The notes: generated from the sequence alone by a model not told the origin. A stretch of DNA of 43,110 bases from an uncultured Prevotellaceae bacterium (GCA_900313615.1 OMRP01000019.1:1-43110), one strand, 5' to 3'. Positions 32,751 through 41,943 are shown, counted from the stretch's first letter. Made by a program: numbers and translations.

Positions 32751-33149
32751 TTAATTTTCCTTCACCGCGACCACTCCCTCAAAATTCTTGTCTATGTAAA
32801 ACGTGTGAGTCAACTCCAATGGTTTCTCGCCATTGTTTTCCACCTCGTATTTTACACGGATAAAATACAATTTGTCTCCTTGTTTGTAAGGTTGGTAACG
32901 GATACCGGACTTGAACGGACCTATATGGGTGATGTTGTTGTGCAACGAGGCAATGGCCTGGCTACTCACACGAAAGGTGGAGTCGTATTTCTCCCAACGG
33001 TCCACACTGTAGTCATTGTTCGTGAGGTTCTCTTCAAGAAAAGATTTCACCAACGAACGTGTACGGTGTTCCTCACCGCAACTGATAAAGAGTGCGGCGA
33101 GGAACAAGATACCAATGATGATATAACCATGTCGATAACTTTTGGCCAT
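32751..33149 (-). CDS. Lipoprotein of unknown function
   Basis: 132 residues. A lipobox LFISC (Cys24) follows a hydrophobic helix. The mature part is a small mixed alpha/beta domain (SLVKSFLEENL, YFIRVKYEVENNGEKPLELTHTFYIDKN). No family is recognised. It lies 9 bases after the convergent sigma-factor gene and 60 bases downstream of pepD. Probably attached to the outer membrane. Confidence 0.75.
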   Translation of the reverse strand: MAKSYRHGYIIIGILFLAALFISCGEEHRTRSLVKSFLEENLTNNDYSVDRWEKYDSTFRVSSQAIASLHNNITHIGPFKSGIRYQPYKQGDKLYFIRVKYEVENNGEKPLELTHTFYIDKNFEGVVAVKEN

Positions 33150-33209
33150 AATTATTTCAAATTATTTTACTTTTTCTTAATGAAGCAGCAAAAATGCTGT
33201 CAAAAATGA

Positions 33210-34664
33210 TTACTTGATTTTTTTCAACATCAGCAACAGGTGGTCCCATACCATTTGCACGGTGGGAATGTGCAGACGCTCATCGGGGGAATGCACACCA
33301 CGCAGGGTCGGACCAAACGATACCATGTCTAAGTCGGGGTAACGTTCTGAGAACAGGCCGCATTCCAGACCAGCATGGATGCCTAACACTTGTGGGTCCT
33401 TTTTGAACAGTTCCTTGTAACAATCCACGGCCAAACGTGTCAATGCACTGTCGGAACGCATCTTCCAAGCGGGGTAACCATCGCCTTGCTCCACACGGGC
33501 ACCGGCCAACTCAAACAGGGCTTTTACGGTATTGCCTTGGTTTTCCAAGTTGCTCATCACGTTACTGCGCTGGGACGCCACAACCACCACCTCGCGGTCT
33601 TTCGTCACCACGCTGGCTACATTGCTCGAGGTCTCAACCAACCATGCAACGGCCTCGTCTTGACACATGGCATATACGCCGTTGTCCACGGCCTGAAGGG
33701 CACGGATGAGATTCTTGCCTACTTCATTACTGATCACCTGTTTGGCTTCGCTGCTCGACATATCAAACACCATGGTCTGCTCGGTGACGTGATATTCATC
33801 TTCCACCTCCGTAGCGAAGACGTTCCAGTCTGCCTTGACGGTCTCTTTCTCTTTTTCTGGCACGGCAAAACAAATCTTGCCGTCGCGGGGAATGGCATTG
33901 TGCATACGACCACTGTCAAAACTAACCAGGCGCAGGTCCATCTTCTCCAACTCTTTATAGAGGAAACGGGCGAGAATCTTGATGGCATTGGCGCGTTTCT
34001 TGTTGATGTCGTCGCCAGAATGGCCGCCGTTCAGTCCTTTCAGGGTAGCTTCCATGAAGAAATAATCCTTCGGGGCTTTTTCACGGTCGAAAGTGAAGGT
34101 GGCTGTGGTGGTCTTGCCACCGGCACACGACACAAATATCTGACCTTCGTCCTCTGAGTCGAGGTTGATGAGCATCTTGCCGCTCATGAAGCCGGCTTCC
34201 ATGCCAAAGGCACCGGTGAGCCCGGTCTCTTCATCACGTGTGAAGACACATTCTATGGGACCATGCTCGATGTCGTCGCTGTCAAGAAGAGCCAATTCCA
34301 TGGCACAGCCGATGCCGTCGTCGGCGCCCAGCGTAGTGCCCTTGGCTTTCAGCCACTCTCCGTCAATATAGGTCTGTATAGCGTCCTTGTCAAAGTCAAA
34401 GTCCACGTCCACCAGCTTCTCGCAAACCATGTCCATGTGGCTCTGGAGAATCAACGTCTGACGGTCTTCGTAACCGGGGGTGGCTCCTTTGCTGATCAAC
34501 ACATTGCCCACGGCGTCGCGTTTGGTGGGTAGACCGCGCGATTGGCCAAATTCCATAAGATAGGCAATCATCTTTTCCTCGCGTTTCGAAGGGCGGGGAA
34601 TCTCGTTGATACGGGCAAATTGTTCAAAAACGCAACGGGGCGACAGGTCTTTCTTGTTCATCAT
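33210..34664 (-). CDS. pepD: Aminoacyl-histidine dipeptidase (PepD family)
   Basis: 484 residues; the first or second of two adjacent ATGs may be used. M20 metallopeptidase motifs: QSHMDMVCEK (metal His), TLGADDGIG (bridging Asp), FTRDEETGLTGAFG (catalytic Glu and ligand Glu), LNLDSEDEGQ-type strand, GGHSGDDI and IHAGLECGLF. It cleaves dipeptides such as beta-alanyl-histidine. The length fits the family. Cytoplasmic, zinc- or cobalt-dependent in known members. Confidence 0.95.
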   Translation of the reverse strand: MMNKKDLSPRCVFEQFARINEIPRPSKREEKMIAYLMEFGQSRGLPTKRDAVGNVLISKGATPGYEDRQTLILQSHMDMVCEKLVDVDFDFDKDAIQTYIDGEWLKAKGTTLGADDGIGCAMELALLDSDDIEHGPIECVFTRDEETGLTGAFGMEAGFMSGKMLINLDSEDEGQIFVSCAGGKTTTATFTFDREKAPKDYFFMEATLKGLNGGHSGDDINKKRANAIKILARFLYKELEKMDLRLVSFDSGRMHNAIPRDGKICFAVPEKEKETVKADWNVFATEVEDEYHVTEQTMVFDMSSSEAKQVISNEVGKNLIRALQAVDNGVYAMCQDEAVAWLVETSSNVASVVTKDREVVVVASQRSNVMSNLENQGNTVKALFELAGARVEQGDGYPAWKMRSDSALTRLAVDCYKELFKKDPQVLGIHAGLECGLFSERYPDLDMVSFGPTLRGVHSPDERLHIPTVQMVWDHLLLMLKKIK

Positions 34665-34743
34665 ATTGTATTATTTTTATGGTTGATAATGCTTGTGTCT
34701 AATCCCTCTTCATTACAAAAAATGTAAATTATTCCACTCTTAT

Positions 34744-34774
34744 TTTGTGTTTCCCCTTTTTTACATTACCTTTG
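34744..34774 (+). promoter_or_regulatory. Promoter of the small membrane protein-ompH unit
   Basis: TTTG (34744-34747), a 19-base spacer and TACCTTTG (34767-34774), 63 bases before ATG 34838. Confidence 0.8.
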
Positions 34775-34837
34775 CACGGATTTTATGTACCTAAAACTAT
34801 GCAAAGGTAATAGAAATCTATCGGAAAACAAAATAAA

Positions 34838-35041
34838 ATGCTGACAAATATCCTTATTGCCGTAATACTCGTTGCCATAGCCATGACGCTGTTGTGTGTA
34901 AAAGTGCTCATTCGCAAGAATGGTCACTTCTCCTCTCAACATATCCATGACAATCAGGCTCTCAAGGATAAAGGCATACATTGCGTTATCGAACAAGATA
35001 GGGAGATGAGGGAACAAAAGAACGCAGTAAAAGAACATTGA
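34838..35041 (+). CDS. Small single-pass membrane protein
   Basis: 67 residues. Residues 4-25 are hydrophobic (ILIAVILVAIAMTLLCVKVLI), then KNGHFSSQHIHDNQALKDKG and a charged end. No signal-cleavage site is visible, so a membrane anchor with the rest in the cytoplasm is likely. The next gene, an OmpH-like lipoprotein, starts 27 bases on, so they are probably co-transcribed. Unknown function. Confidence 0.72.
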   Translation: MLTNILIAVILVAIAMTLLCVKVLIRKNGHFSSQHIHDNQALKDKGIHCVIEQDREMREQKNAVKEH

Positions 35042-35068
35042 TAATAATCAAAACAATTAAATAGAAAA

Positions 35069-35713
35069 ATGAAAAAAAATCTTTTTAAGGTAATGGCGAT
35101 GGCTGCTGTGGCGGCTCTTACTTTCTCGTGCTCAGACAACGCCAAGTCGGATTCCAAAATTCCAGCATCTGCAGGAAACACGTCTCAACTCATCGCTTAT
35201 GTGGAAGTGGATACCATCATGAGCCAATATGAGTTCTGCAAGGAAATGAAGGCCCAACTCGAGTCGAAAGGTCAGAACATCGAAAATGCGTTGAAAGCGC
35301 AAGAGCAGAACCTCCAGGCGGCCGCTCAAAACTTCCAGAGCAAACTGCAGAACAACGGTTTCTCAAGCCGTCAGGAAGCGGAGAACCAACAGGCTGCTAT
35401 CGAGCGCCAACAGCAACAATACATGGCTTCACAACAGCGCCTCTCTGCTGAATTCCAGTCCGAAACAGCAAAATTCCAACAGGCGCTCATCGACAGTCTG
35501 CAACATTTCCTTGCCGACTACAACAAAGATAAGAAATATGCTTTCATCCTCACTAAGCAACTAGGCGACAACCTCCTCTATGCTGATAACACCTACGATA
35601 TCACCGAGGATGTGGTGGCTGGATTGAACAAAGCATACAAACCAGGTAAGAAAGACGAAAAGAAAGACGCTAAGAAAGAGGAAAAAACTGACAGCACCGC
35701 TGCCAAGAAATAA
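35069..35713 (+). CDS. OmpH/Skp-like lipoprotein chaperone
   Basis: 214 residues. Lipoprotein signal with FSCSD (Cys at 21). The mature chain begins LIAYVEVDTIMSQYEF, the usual OmpH/Skp start, followed by a long Gln-rich coiled coil (about 65-150, QAAIERQQQQYMASQQRLS) and YAFILTKQLGDNLLYADN, DITEDVVAGLN near the end. It resembles periplasmic chaperones for outer-membrane proteins. The last ~20 residues are Lys/Glu-rich. The palindromic terminator at 35753 follows. Confidence 0.9.
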   Translation: MKKNLFKVMAMAAVAALTFSCSDNAKSDSKIPASAGNTSQLIAYVEVDTIMSQYEFCKEMKAQLESKGQNIENALKAQEQNLQAAAQNFQSKLQNNGFSSRQEAENQQAAIERQQQQYMASQQRLSAEFQSETAKFQQALIDSLQHFLADYNKDKKYAFILTKQLGDNLLYADNTYDITEDVVAGLNKAYKPGKKDEKKDAKKEEKTDSTAAKK

Positions 35714-35752
35714 TACCTAGAACCACTTAGTTCTTCTTTAAAAAATCATATA

Positions 35753-35776
35753 GGCGGGCAACAGCCCGCCTTCTTT
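35753..35776 (+). terminator. Terminator of the ompH unit
   Basis: GGCGGGC (35753-35759) pairs with GCCCGCC (35764-35770), loop AACA, followed by TTCTTT. Confidence 0.85.
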
Positions 35777-35788
35777 ATCCTCTCACCT

Positions 35789-36430
35789 ATGAATAAGAAA
35801 GCCCGATACGCGTTTATCATCGATTATTTCCGGCAACGCCAACCCGAAATAACTACCGAACTGCATTTCGCCGGTCCTTTCCAGTTGCTCGTTGCCACCA
35901 TGCTCAGTGCGCAATGCACCGACAAACGCATCAATATGGTAACTCCCTCACTGTTTGAAAAATACCCCGATGCGGCCGCTATGGCGACGGCCACGGAAAC
36001 GGATATTCTCGACTATATCAAGAGTGTGTCTTATCCCAATGCCAAGGCGAAACACCTGGCGGCGATGGCCAAACAATTGGTGGCGGAGTTCAACGGACAG
36101 GTGCCCGATGCCATCAACCAACTGACTTCTTTGAGTGGGGTGGGGCGCAAAACGGCCAATGTGGTGCTTTCCGTGGCTTTCAAACAGCCTACGATGGCTG
36201 TGGATACGCATGTCTTCAGGGTTAGCCACCGTCTGGGTTTGGTCGCAAAAACGGCAAACACACCGGAAAAGGTCGAACACGAACTAATGAAAAACATCCC
36301 TGAAGAATATGTCTCTCGCGCTCATCACTGGCTTCTTCTTCATGGCCGTTATGTGTGCACCAGTCGCAACCCAAAATGCGCAAACTGCGACTTCTCATCC
36401 ATATGCCCCTCAACAACAAAAAAAAGATAG
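35789..36430 (+). CDS. nth: Endonuclease III
   Basis: 213 residues. The helix-hairpin-helix LTSLSGVGRKTANVVL carries the catalytic Lys (~121), and VDTHVFRVSHRLGL the catalytic Asp (~138). Four cysteines near the C-terminus (C-X6-C-X2-C-X5-C) bind the 4Fe-4S cluster. It removes oxidised pyrimidines and cuts abasic DNA. A terminator GATAGC/GCTATC with T run (36426-36456) overlaps the stop codon. It converges with the rubrerythrin gene. Confidence 0.96.
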   Translation: MNKKARYAFIIDYFRQRQPEITTELHFAGPFQLLVATMLSAQCTDKRINMVTPSLFEKYPDAAAMATATETDILDYIKSVSYPNAKAKHLAAMAKQLVAEFNGQVPDAINQLTSLSGVGRKTANVVLSVAFKQPTMAVDTHVFRVSHRLGLVAKTANTPEKVEHELMKNIPEEYVSRAHHWLLLHGRYVCTSRNPKCANCDFSSICPSTTKKR

Positions 36431-36456
36431 CAGCCCTACTGCCGCTATCCTTTTTC
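36426..36456 (+). terminator. Terminator overlapping the nth stop codon
   Basis: GATAGC (36426-36431) pairs with GCTATC (36444-36449), then CTTTTT. The stop codon TAG is in the 5' arm. Confidence 0.75.
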
Positions 36457-36481
36457 TATTTACCGATTTACTCTTCAAGGT

Positions 36482-36512
36482 ACCCCCTCCTTGGGAGGGG
36501 GCAGGGGGAGGC
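36482..36512. repeat. G/C palindrome between nth and rubrerythrin
   Basis: CCCCCTCC-TT-GGGAGGGGG with GGGGGAGG after it; another member of the dispersed palindrome family, lying just past the rubrerythrin stop. Confidence 0.75.
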
Positions 36513-36513
36513 T

Positions 36514-37053
36514 CTAATAGTTTTCCGCTTTTAGCTCGAAATAGCTCTGGGGATGGTCGCAGACGGGGCATACCTCGGGGGCGTCTTTGCCTACTACCAC
36601 ATGACCACAGTTGCGGCACTGCCAGATGGCATCGCCATCACGTGAGAACACAATCTTGTCTTCGATGTTTTTCAGCAACTTGCGATAACGCTCCTCATGG
36701 TGCTTCTCGATGGCTCCAACAGCGCGGAACTTCTCGGCTATTTCCACAAAGCCTTCTTCTTCGGCTTCCTTGGCCATGCGGTCGTACATGTCGGTCCACT
36801 CAAAATTTTCTCCTTCGGCAGCAGCAAGAAGATTCTCAGGTGTCGACTTGATACCTCCCTCCAACAGCTTGAACCACATCTTGGCATGCTCTTTTTCGTT
36901 GGCGGCTGTCTCCTCGAAAATGGCGGATATCTGAACATAACCATCCTTCTTCGCCTTCGAGGCCCAATAGGTGTACTTGTTGCGGGCCATGCTCTCACCG
37001 GCAAAGGCTTCCTGCAAATTTTTCTCTGTTTTCGTTCCTTTTAATGATTTCAT
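36514..37053 (-). CDS. rbr: Rubrerythrin
   Basis: 179 residues, usual length. The N-terminal ferritin-like diiron domain has the Glu/His ligands ([39 protein letters not shown]). The C-terminal rubredoxin-like domain has two CXXC pairs (CRNC and CPVC). It reduces hydrogen peroxide in anaerobes. Start ATG 37053 gives [13 protein letters not shown], as in homologues. L-asparaginase lies upstream on the same strand with 65 bases between, so it may have its own promoter. Cytoplasmic. Confidence 0.97.
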   Translation of the reverse strand: MKSLKGTKTEKNLQEAFAGESMARNKYTYWASKAKKDGYVQISAIFEETAANEKEHAKMWFKLLEGGIKSTPENLLAAAEGENFEWTDMYDRMAKEAEEEGFVEIAEKFRAVGAIEKHHEERYRKLLKNIEDKIVFSRDGDAIWQCRNCGHVVVGKDAPEVCPVCDHPQSYFELKAENY

Positions 37054-37118
37054 AATGATGTTGTATTATTTGTTAAACTTATATGATTGTCTCTATCAAA
37101 TGCCACGAAATAGTCATC

Positions 37119-38174
37119 TTAAACCGATATTTCTCCGCAAAGACTCTTCTTCATCAGGGTTCGGATGGTGTCGGCATCGTCGTATCTTCCCTGTAGATGC
37201 ATCAATTTGGTGACGGCGGCTTCTACCGTGCTGTCGTAGCCGCTCACCACGCCTGCATTCTGTAACTGATAACCCGTATCGTAACGCGACATGGCGACAG
37301 AACCGCTCACACACTGGCTGATGTTCACGATGATGACTCCTCGGCTTGATGCTGACTCAAACAAACGCAACAGCCAGGGGGCTTGGGGTGCATTGCCACT
37401 GCCGAAAGTGCGCAATACGATGCTACGCAACTCTGGGGCATCGAGGATATGGCGGAATAGGTGCTCTTCCAGTCCTGGAAACAGGGAGAAGACAACGACG
37501 TTGGTGTCCATCGAGGTGTGGGGCTGCATCTCCTTGCTGTAGTCGGGACGAAGGATGTGGTGGTCGTGGAAGGTGAAATCCACTCCGGCCTCACACAAGT
37601 GGGGGTAGTTGAACGTGTCGAAGGCGTTGAAACCATCGGCACTGCGCTTTGTTGAGCGGTTGCCGCGTAACAACTTGCCGCCAAAATAGATGCAGACCTC
37701 CGGAACACGGGGAAAACCGCCTTCTCCTGTCGTGGCGGCCAACTCGATGCTCGTCAGTAGGTTCTCCTTGCCGTCGGTGCGCAACTGGCCTATGGGCAAC
37801 TGCGAACCGGTGAGTATGACGGGTTTCGTCAGGTTCTCAAGCATATACGACAGGGCGGATGCGGTGTATGCCATCGTGTCGGTACCATGCAGAATCACAA
37901 AACCGTCATACGAGGTGTAATTGCGGGTGATAATGTCCACCAACTGAGCCCATTGGTTGGGTCCAACATCGGACGAGTCGAGTGGGGGGGTGAACTGGTG
38001 GGTGTCAAAACCTACACGCAGATAACGAAACTCATACATCTGATGGGCCAGATGGTCAAAATCCAAAGGCTCCAAAGCGCCTGTCTGGGGGTTGATGTCC
38101 ATGCCTATCGTGCCGCCGGTGTAAATCAGTAGCACTTTGCCGGTCCTGGGAAATACTGTCGTTGTGTCCTTCAT
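37119..38174 (-). CDS. ansA: L-asparaginase, type I
   Basis: 351 residues. TGGTIG (near 19) and HGTDTM (near 95) carry the two catalytic threonines, with GSQLPIGQLRTDGKENL and GSGNAP as further family motifs. It hydrolyses asparagine to aspartate and ammonia; no signal peptide, so cytosolic. A promoter (TTTG 38229-38232, TATATTTG 38202-38209, minus strand, 19-base spacer) lies 28 bases before ATG 38174. Divergent from uxaC. Confidence 0.95.
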   Translation of the reverse strand: MKDTTTVFPRTGKVLLIYTGGTIGMDINPQTGALEPLDFDHLAHQMYEFRYLRVGFDTHQFTPPLDSSDVGPNQWAQLVDIITRNYTSYDGFVILHGTDTMAYTASALSYMLENLTKPVILTGSQLPIGQLRTDGKENLLTSIELAATTGEGGFPRVPEVCIYFGGKLLRGNRSTKRSADGFNAFDTFNYPHLCEAGVDFTFHDHHILRPDYSKEMQPHTSMDTNVVVFSLFPGLEEHLFRHILDAPELRSIVLRTFGSGNAPQAPWLLRLFESASSRGVIIVNISQCVSGSVAMSRYDTGYQLQNAGVVSGYDSTVEAAVTKLMHLQGRYDDADTIRTLMKKSLCGEISV

Positions 38175-38201
38175 TGAACGTAATAGGTGGGTTTACAACT
38201 G

Positions 38202-38232
38202 CAAATATAAACAAAAAAATAAATTCCGCAAA
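38202..38232 (-). promoter_or_regulatory. Promoter of ansA
   Basis: On the minus strand TTTG (38229-38232), a 19-base spacer and TATATTTG (38202-38209). Confidence 0.8.
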
Positions 38233-38343
38233 AAATATCAGACGACATCACCGTTTTTCATGTTCGTTAACGATGTCTCATAATGAATAAAAACTAGCGG
38301 ATGATGCGAATATGACGACAAATTGTCTTTTGTATCTGCAAAA

Positions 38344-38375
38344 TTTGGCCATGTCGAATGAAAGATGTATCTTTG
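38344..38375 (+). promoter_or_regulatory. Promoter of uxaC
   Basis: TTTG (38344-38347), a 20-base spacer and TATCTTTG (38368-38375), 64 bases before ATG 38439. Confidence 0.8.
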
Positions 38376-38438
38376 CCTGCAAGTTGACAATAGAAAGGGA
38401 ACAACTATCAAAATATCTATTAAAACAACAAACTGATC

Positions 38439-39842
38439 ATGAAAAAATTTATGGACGAGAATTTCCTGCTCGAGACGAAAACGGCGCAGGAACTCTATCA
38501 CAACCATGCGGCGAAAATGCCCATCATCGACTACCACTGTCACCTCATTCCGCAGATGGTGGCCGACGACCACAAATTCAAAAGCATCACCGAACTGTGG
38601 CTTGGTGGCGACCACTATAAGTGGCGTGCCATGCGTACAAACGGGGTGGATGAACGATTCTGCACGGGAAAAGACACTTCCGACTGGGAAAAATTCGAGA
38701 AATGGGCGGAAACGGTGCCTTACACGTTCCGTAACCCGTTATATCACTGGACACACCTGGAACTGAAAACGGCTTTCGGTATAGAAAAACTGCTGAGTCC
38801 AAAAACGGCGCGTGAGATATTCGACGAGTGTAATGAGAAACTGAAACAGCCGGAATATACGGCACGCGGATTCATGCGCAGATACCATGTTGAGTGTGTG
38901 TGCACCACCGACGATCCAGTCGATGACCTGCGTTACCATAAGATGACAAAGGAAAGCGGATTCGAAGTGAAAATGATTCCGGCATGGCGTCCCGACAAGG
39001 CGATGAACATCGAAAAACCGGAATTTGCCGCCTATGTCAAACAACTGGCTGAGGTGTCGGGTGTCGATATCACGACATTCAAGGATATGGTCGATGCACT
39101 GCAGAAAAGACACGACTTCTTCCATGAGAATGGATGCCGCCTCTCCGACCATGGCATCGAGGAGTTCTATGATGAGCCGTACACTGACTCGCAGATAGAG
39201 ACCATCTTTGAGAAAGCGATGCGCGGACAAAGGCTGTCCATCGACGAGACAAGACAGTACAAGCACTGTTTCCTCACCATCATGGCGGAGATGGACCATG
39301 CTTCTGACTGGACACAGCAGTTCCACTATGGGGCTATACGTGACAACAACAGTTTGATGTTCGACCGCCTCGGTCCGGATACGGGATTCGACTCCATCGG
39401 CGAATTCAATACCGCTCAGGCCATGAGCCATTTCCTCAATCATCTCAATGCGGAAGGAAAACTAACGCGTACCATTATCTATACGCTAAACCCCTGCGCC
39501 AACGAGGTCATCGCTACCATGCTTGGCAATTTCCAAGATGGTTCTTGCCCTGGAAAGATTCAGTTTGGTTCGGGATGGTGGTTCAACGACCAACTCGATG
39601 GCATGACAAGGCAGATGAACGCGCTCTCCGTACTTGGACTGCTCAGCCGCTTCGTGGGAATGCTCACCGACTCCCGCTCCTTCCTCAGCTATCCGCGCCA
39701 TGAGTATTTCCGCAGACTGCTCTGCAACCTCCTTGGCAATGATGTGGAGAAAGGCTTGCTGCCCGACGATATGGAGTCGTTGGCACGTATGGTCGAAGAT
39801 ATTTCCTACAACAACGCACGTCGCTACTTCAAGTTCTATTGA
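38439..39842 (+). CDS. uxaC: Glucuronate isomerase
   Basis: 467 residues, standard length. IIDYHCHLIPQ (metal His pair), WLGGDHYKWRAMRTNG, YHVECVCTTDDPVDDL, SDHGIEEF and RHEYFRRLLCNLLG are clear UxaC motifs. It converts D-glucuronate to D-fructuronate, or galacturonate to tagaturonate, in uronic-acid catabolism. The other uronate genes (uxuA, uxuB, kdgK) are not nearby. It is monocistronic with a good terminator. Confidence 0.97.
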   Translation: MKKFMDENFLLETKTAQELYHNHAAKMPIIDYHCHLIPQMVADDHKFKSITELWLGGDHYKWRAMRTNGVDERFCTGKDTSDWEKFEKWAETVPYTFRNPLYHWTHLELKTAFGIEKLLSPKTAREIFDECNEKLKQPEYTARGFMRRYHVECVCTTDDPVDDLRYHKMTKESGFEVKMIPAWRPDKAMNIEKPEFAAYVKQLAEVSGVDITTFKDMVDALQKRHDFFHENGCRLSDHGIEEFYDEPYTDSQIETIFEKAMRGQRLSIDETRQYKHCFLTIMAEMDHASDWTQQFHYGAIRDNNSLMFDRLGPDTGFDSIGEFNTAQAMSHFLNHLNAEGKLTRTIIYTLNPCANEVIATMLGNFQDGSCPGKIQFGSGWWFNDQLDGMTRQMNALSVLGLLSRFVGMLTDSRSFLSYPRHEYFRRLLCNLLGNDVEKGLLPDDMESLARMVEDISYNNARRYFKFY

Positions 39843-39887
39843 TAGCACAAGAGGTAACTTATTAGAATAAGTCATCATCAACATATA

Positions 39888-39919
39888 GGAGTTAAAACGC
39901 CCGTTTTAACTCCTATTTT
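39888..39919 (+). terminator. Terminator of uxaC
   Basis: GGAGTTAAAAC (39888-39898) pairs perfectly with GTTTTAACTCC (39903-39913), loop GCCC, followed by TATTTTC. Confidence 0.85.
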
Positions 39920-39960
39920 CATATCTTAACCCCATGCATTTATAGCCCCTGTATTTTTTC

Positions 39961-40040
39961 CATCTCTACTCCCTCCCTTTGGGAGGGTTGGGGTGGGTGC
40001 CATCTCTGTTCCCTCCCTTTGGGAGGGTTGGGGTGGGTGT
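39961..40040. repeat. 40-bp tandem pair of the G/C palindrome element
   Basis: Two nearly identical 40-base units (39961-40000, 40001-40040), each with CCCTCCCTTTGGGAGGG followed by TTGGGGTGGG. A third partial GGGCTGGGGTGG continues to ~40058 and is read on the minus strand as the last residues of the response regulator. Confidence 0.92.
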
Positions 40041-40804
40041 CATTTAGGGCTGGGGTGGTTTTTCTTCCCCAAGAATTTCTTCTCAATATAATCCAGGAAC
40101 GCGTCCTTGTACATGTCGCCAATGGGAAGGCTGATGGGCTCTTTTCGGGTCTCGTCCACTAAAGGTTGAAGCACCACGCGGTTTTTGTTCACCTCTTCAA
40201 TCTTGCTCAGGTTGATGATGAAAGAACGGTGGATGCGCATAAAACTGGTGGGGAGAACATCTTCCATCTTCTTCATGGACAACAAGGTGATGAGGGGCTT
40301 GGACTGTCCCGACAACCAGATTTTTAAGTATTCACTCATGCCTTCAATATAGACAATGTCATGGATGCTCACCTTCACAATCTTATAGTCGGTCTTCACG
40401 AAAATATTGTCGTCGGAGGGCTGAATAGTTTCTGCCATGGATGATGTTGCCGAGAGACGGTCGCGCAAACGCTGTGCGGAACGCTGGAAATCCTGCAAAC
40501 CAAATGGCTTCAACAGGTAGTCCACGGCATTCACCTTGAACCCTTCCACGGCATACTCGGAATAGGCGGTGGTGAAGACAACCAACGGTGGGGATGGCAG
40601 CGACTTCACAAATTCCATGCCGTTTAGGTCGGGCATGTTGATGTCGCAAAATATGGCATCTACAATGTCGTGCTCCAAGAAGTGTTGGGCCTCAAGGGCG
40701 CTTTGACACTGGGCGGCAAGCTCCAGATAGGGCACCTTGCCGATATAAGTTACTAACTGCTGCAGAGCCAACGGCTCATCGTCTATGGCGAGACATCTAA
40801 TCAT
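40040..40804 (-). CDS. LytTR-family response regulator
   Basis: 254 residues. Receiver domain ~1-120: AIDDEP acidic pocket, phospho-acceptor Asp ~53 in FCDINMPDLNG, VFTTAY and the DYLLKPF lysine. LytTR DNA-binding domain ~145-245: IVYIEGMSEYLKIWL and FMRIHRSFIINLSKIEEV. It is paired with the histidine kinase by a 4-base ATGA overlap. The last residues (HPSPK) are encoded by the palindromic repeat, so the natural end may once have differed. Confidence 0.94.
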   Translation of the reverse strand: MIRCLAIDDEPLALQQLVTYIGKVPYLELAAQCQSALEAQHFLEHDIVDAIFCDINMPDLNGMEFVKSLPSPPLVVFTTAYSEYAVEGFKVNAVDYLLKPFGLQDFQRSAQRLRDRLSATSSMAETIQPSDDNIFVKTDYKIVKVSIHDIVYIEGMSEYLKIWLSGQSKPLITLLSMKKMEDVLPTSFMRIHRSFIINLSKIEEVNKNRVVLQPLVDETRKEPISLPIGDMYKDAFLDYIEKKFLGKKNHPSPK

Positions 40805-41940
40805 GATAGGGGAAGGGTTAGTTCAACATTATAAGTGGATGCTCCGTCACTGATATCCAAAGTGTAACGGTTGTCGTACAACAGGTCCAAACGTTTCTTC
40901 ACGTTCGACAGGCCAACGCCTCCTTTCTCTTCATTGGGATGGTCGGCCTTGCTGTTGCGGCAGGTGAAATGCAACTGGTCGCTCGAAAGGGTGGCGCTCA
41001 CTTCAATAAAGGAATCGTGACGGTAGCTAACGCCGTGCTTGAAAGCGTTTTCGACGAACGAGATGAGCATCAACGGGGGAAGGGTCTTGTCGGGCACTTC
41101 GGAGGGAAGGTCAACACTGATCTTCACCTTGTCTGTATAGCGTAACTCCATCAGGTGGATATAGGTGCGGAGAAAATCAAACTCTCTCGACAACGTGACG
41201 TTGTTCTTGTCGCCTTCATAGAGCACAAAACGCATCATCTTCGACAACTCAAGAATTGTAGCCTGGGCTTTTTCGGGATCAATATCCACCAATGCGTGGA
41301 TGTTGTTGAGCGTGTTCATGAAGAAATGGGGGTTGATTTGGTAACGTAGATACTCCAACTGTTGCTCCAGGTTCTGCTTTTCCAACTCTAACAATTTCTT
41401 GTGGTCATTACGGCTACGGTAATAATATTTCATGCCAAGGTTGGCGCCGAACATCAGAAGGAGCATCATGACTGCCAAAATATCTCGCTCACCAATGATT
41501 GGGGGCGGCAGATGATGGCGAGGGGCTGGCGAGGGATGGTCGTCATGTGCGAATGGACGACCGTCGTTTGACTCTCCTGCTCGACTGTCGCGTTGCTCCA
41601 TTGGGGGACGCATCCGATGCTTCATCTGTCCTCGGTCGGGACGATTACTGCACTGGTAGATAATAAAAACGGTCAGTATGGCGGCCACAAAAGAGAAATA
41701 CAACAACTTCCTTTGCTTGTGTACCAACAAGGGGGCCAACAAAAAATTGTGGATGAGAAACAAAAAGAGGAATATGGCAAAACGACACCACACCAAAAAG
41801 ACTTCATTCCAGTCGAAAGAAATGGATTCGTCACTCACCGAACGCACATAAAGACTTAGTAGCGGGGCCGCAAATAGCATGCCCCACACTACCAAGTAAA
41901 TCATGTTCTCTTGACGAGACTGATGTTTCATCCACTCCAT
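40801..41940 (-). CDS. LytS-type sensor histidine kinase
   Basis: 379 residues. Four hydrophobic segments (LVVWGMLFAAPLLSLYV, VWCRFAIFLFLFLIHNFLL, LYFSFVAAILTVFIIY, ILAVMMLLLMFGANLGM). An Arg/Pro/His-rich loop lies between the third and fourth. The His_kinase domain has YQINPHFFMNTLNNIHALVD with the phospho-His near 206, and the ATPase domain ISFVENAFKHGVSY and GVGLSNVKKRL. It should phosphorylate the adjacent LytTR regulator. Ligand unknown. A pyrimidine-repeat gap of 60 bases separates it from the carbohydrate-binding gene. Confidence 0.93.
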   Translation of the reverse strand: MEWMKHQSRQENMIYLVVWGMLFAAPLLSLYVRSVSDESISFDWNEVFLVWCRFAIFLFLFLIHNFLLAPLLVHKQRKLLYFSFVAAILTVFIIYQCSNRPDRGQMKHRMRPPMEQRDSRAGESNDGRPFAHDDHPSPAPRHHLPPPIIGERDILAVMMLLLMFGANLGMKYYYRSRNDHKKLLELEKQNLEQQLEYLRYQINPHFFMNTLNNIHALVDIDPEKAQATILELSKMMRFVLYEGDKNNVTLSREFDFLRTYIHLMELRYTDKVKISVDLPSEVPDKTLPPLMLISFVENAFKHGVSYRHDSFIEVSATLSSDQLHFTCRNSKADHPNEEKGGVGLSNVKKRLDLLYDNRYTLDISDGASTYNVELTLPLS

Positions 41941-41943
41941 AAC

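Noticed and set aside
33390-34157. 255-codon ORF antisense to pepD
   Set aside because: It lies wholly inside a clear M20 peptidase; its His/Val/Leu-rich translation is typical of an antisense shadow.
39961-40040. Insertion-sequence remnant
   Set aside because: Two 40-bp units without transposase, flanking target duplication or terminal inverted repeats of an IS; it fits a REP-like element better.
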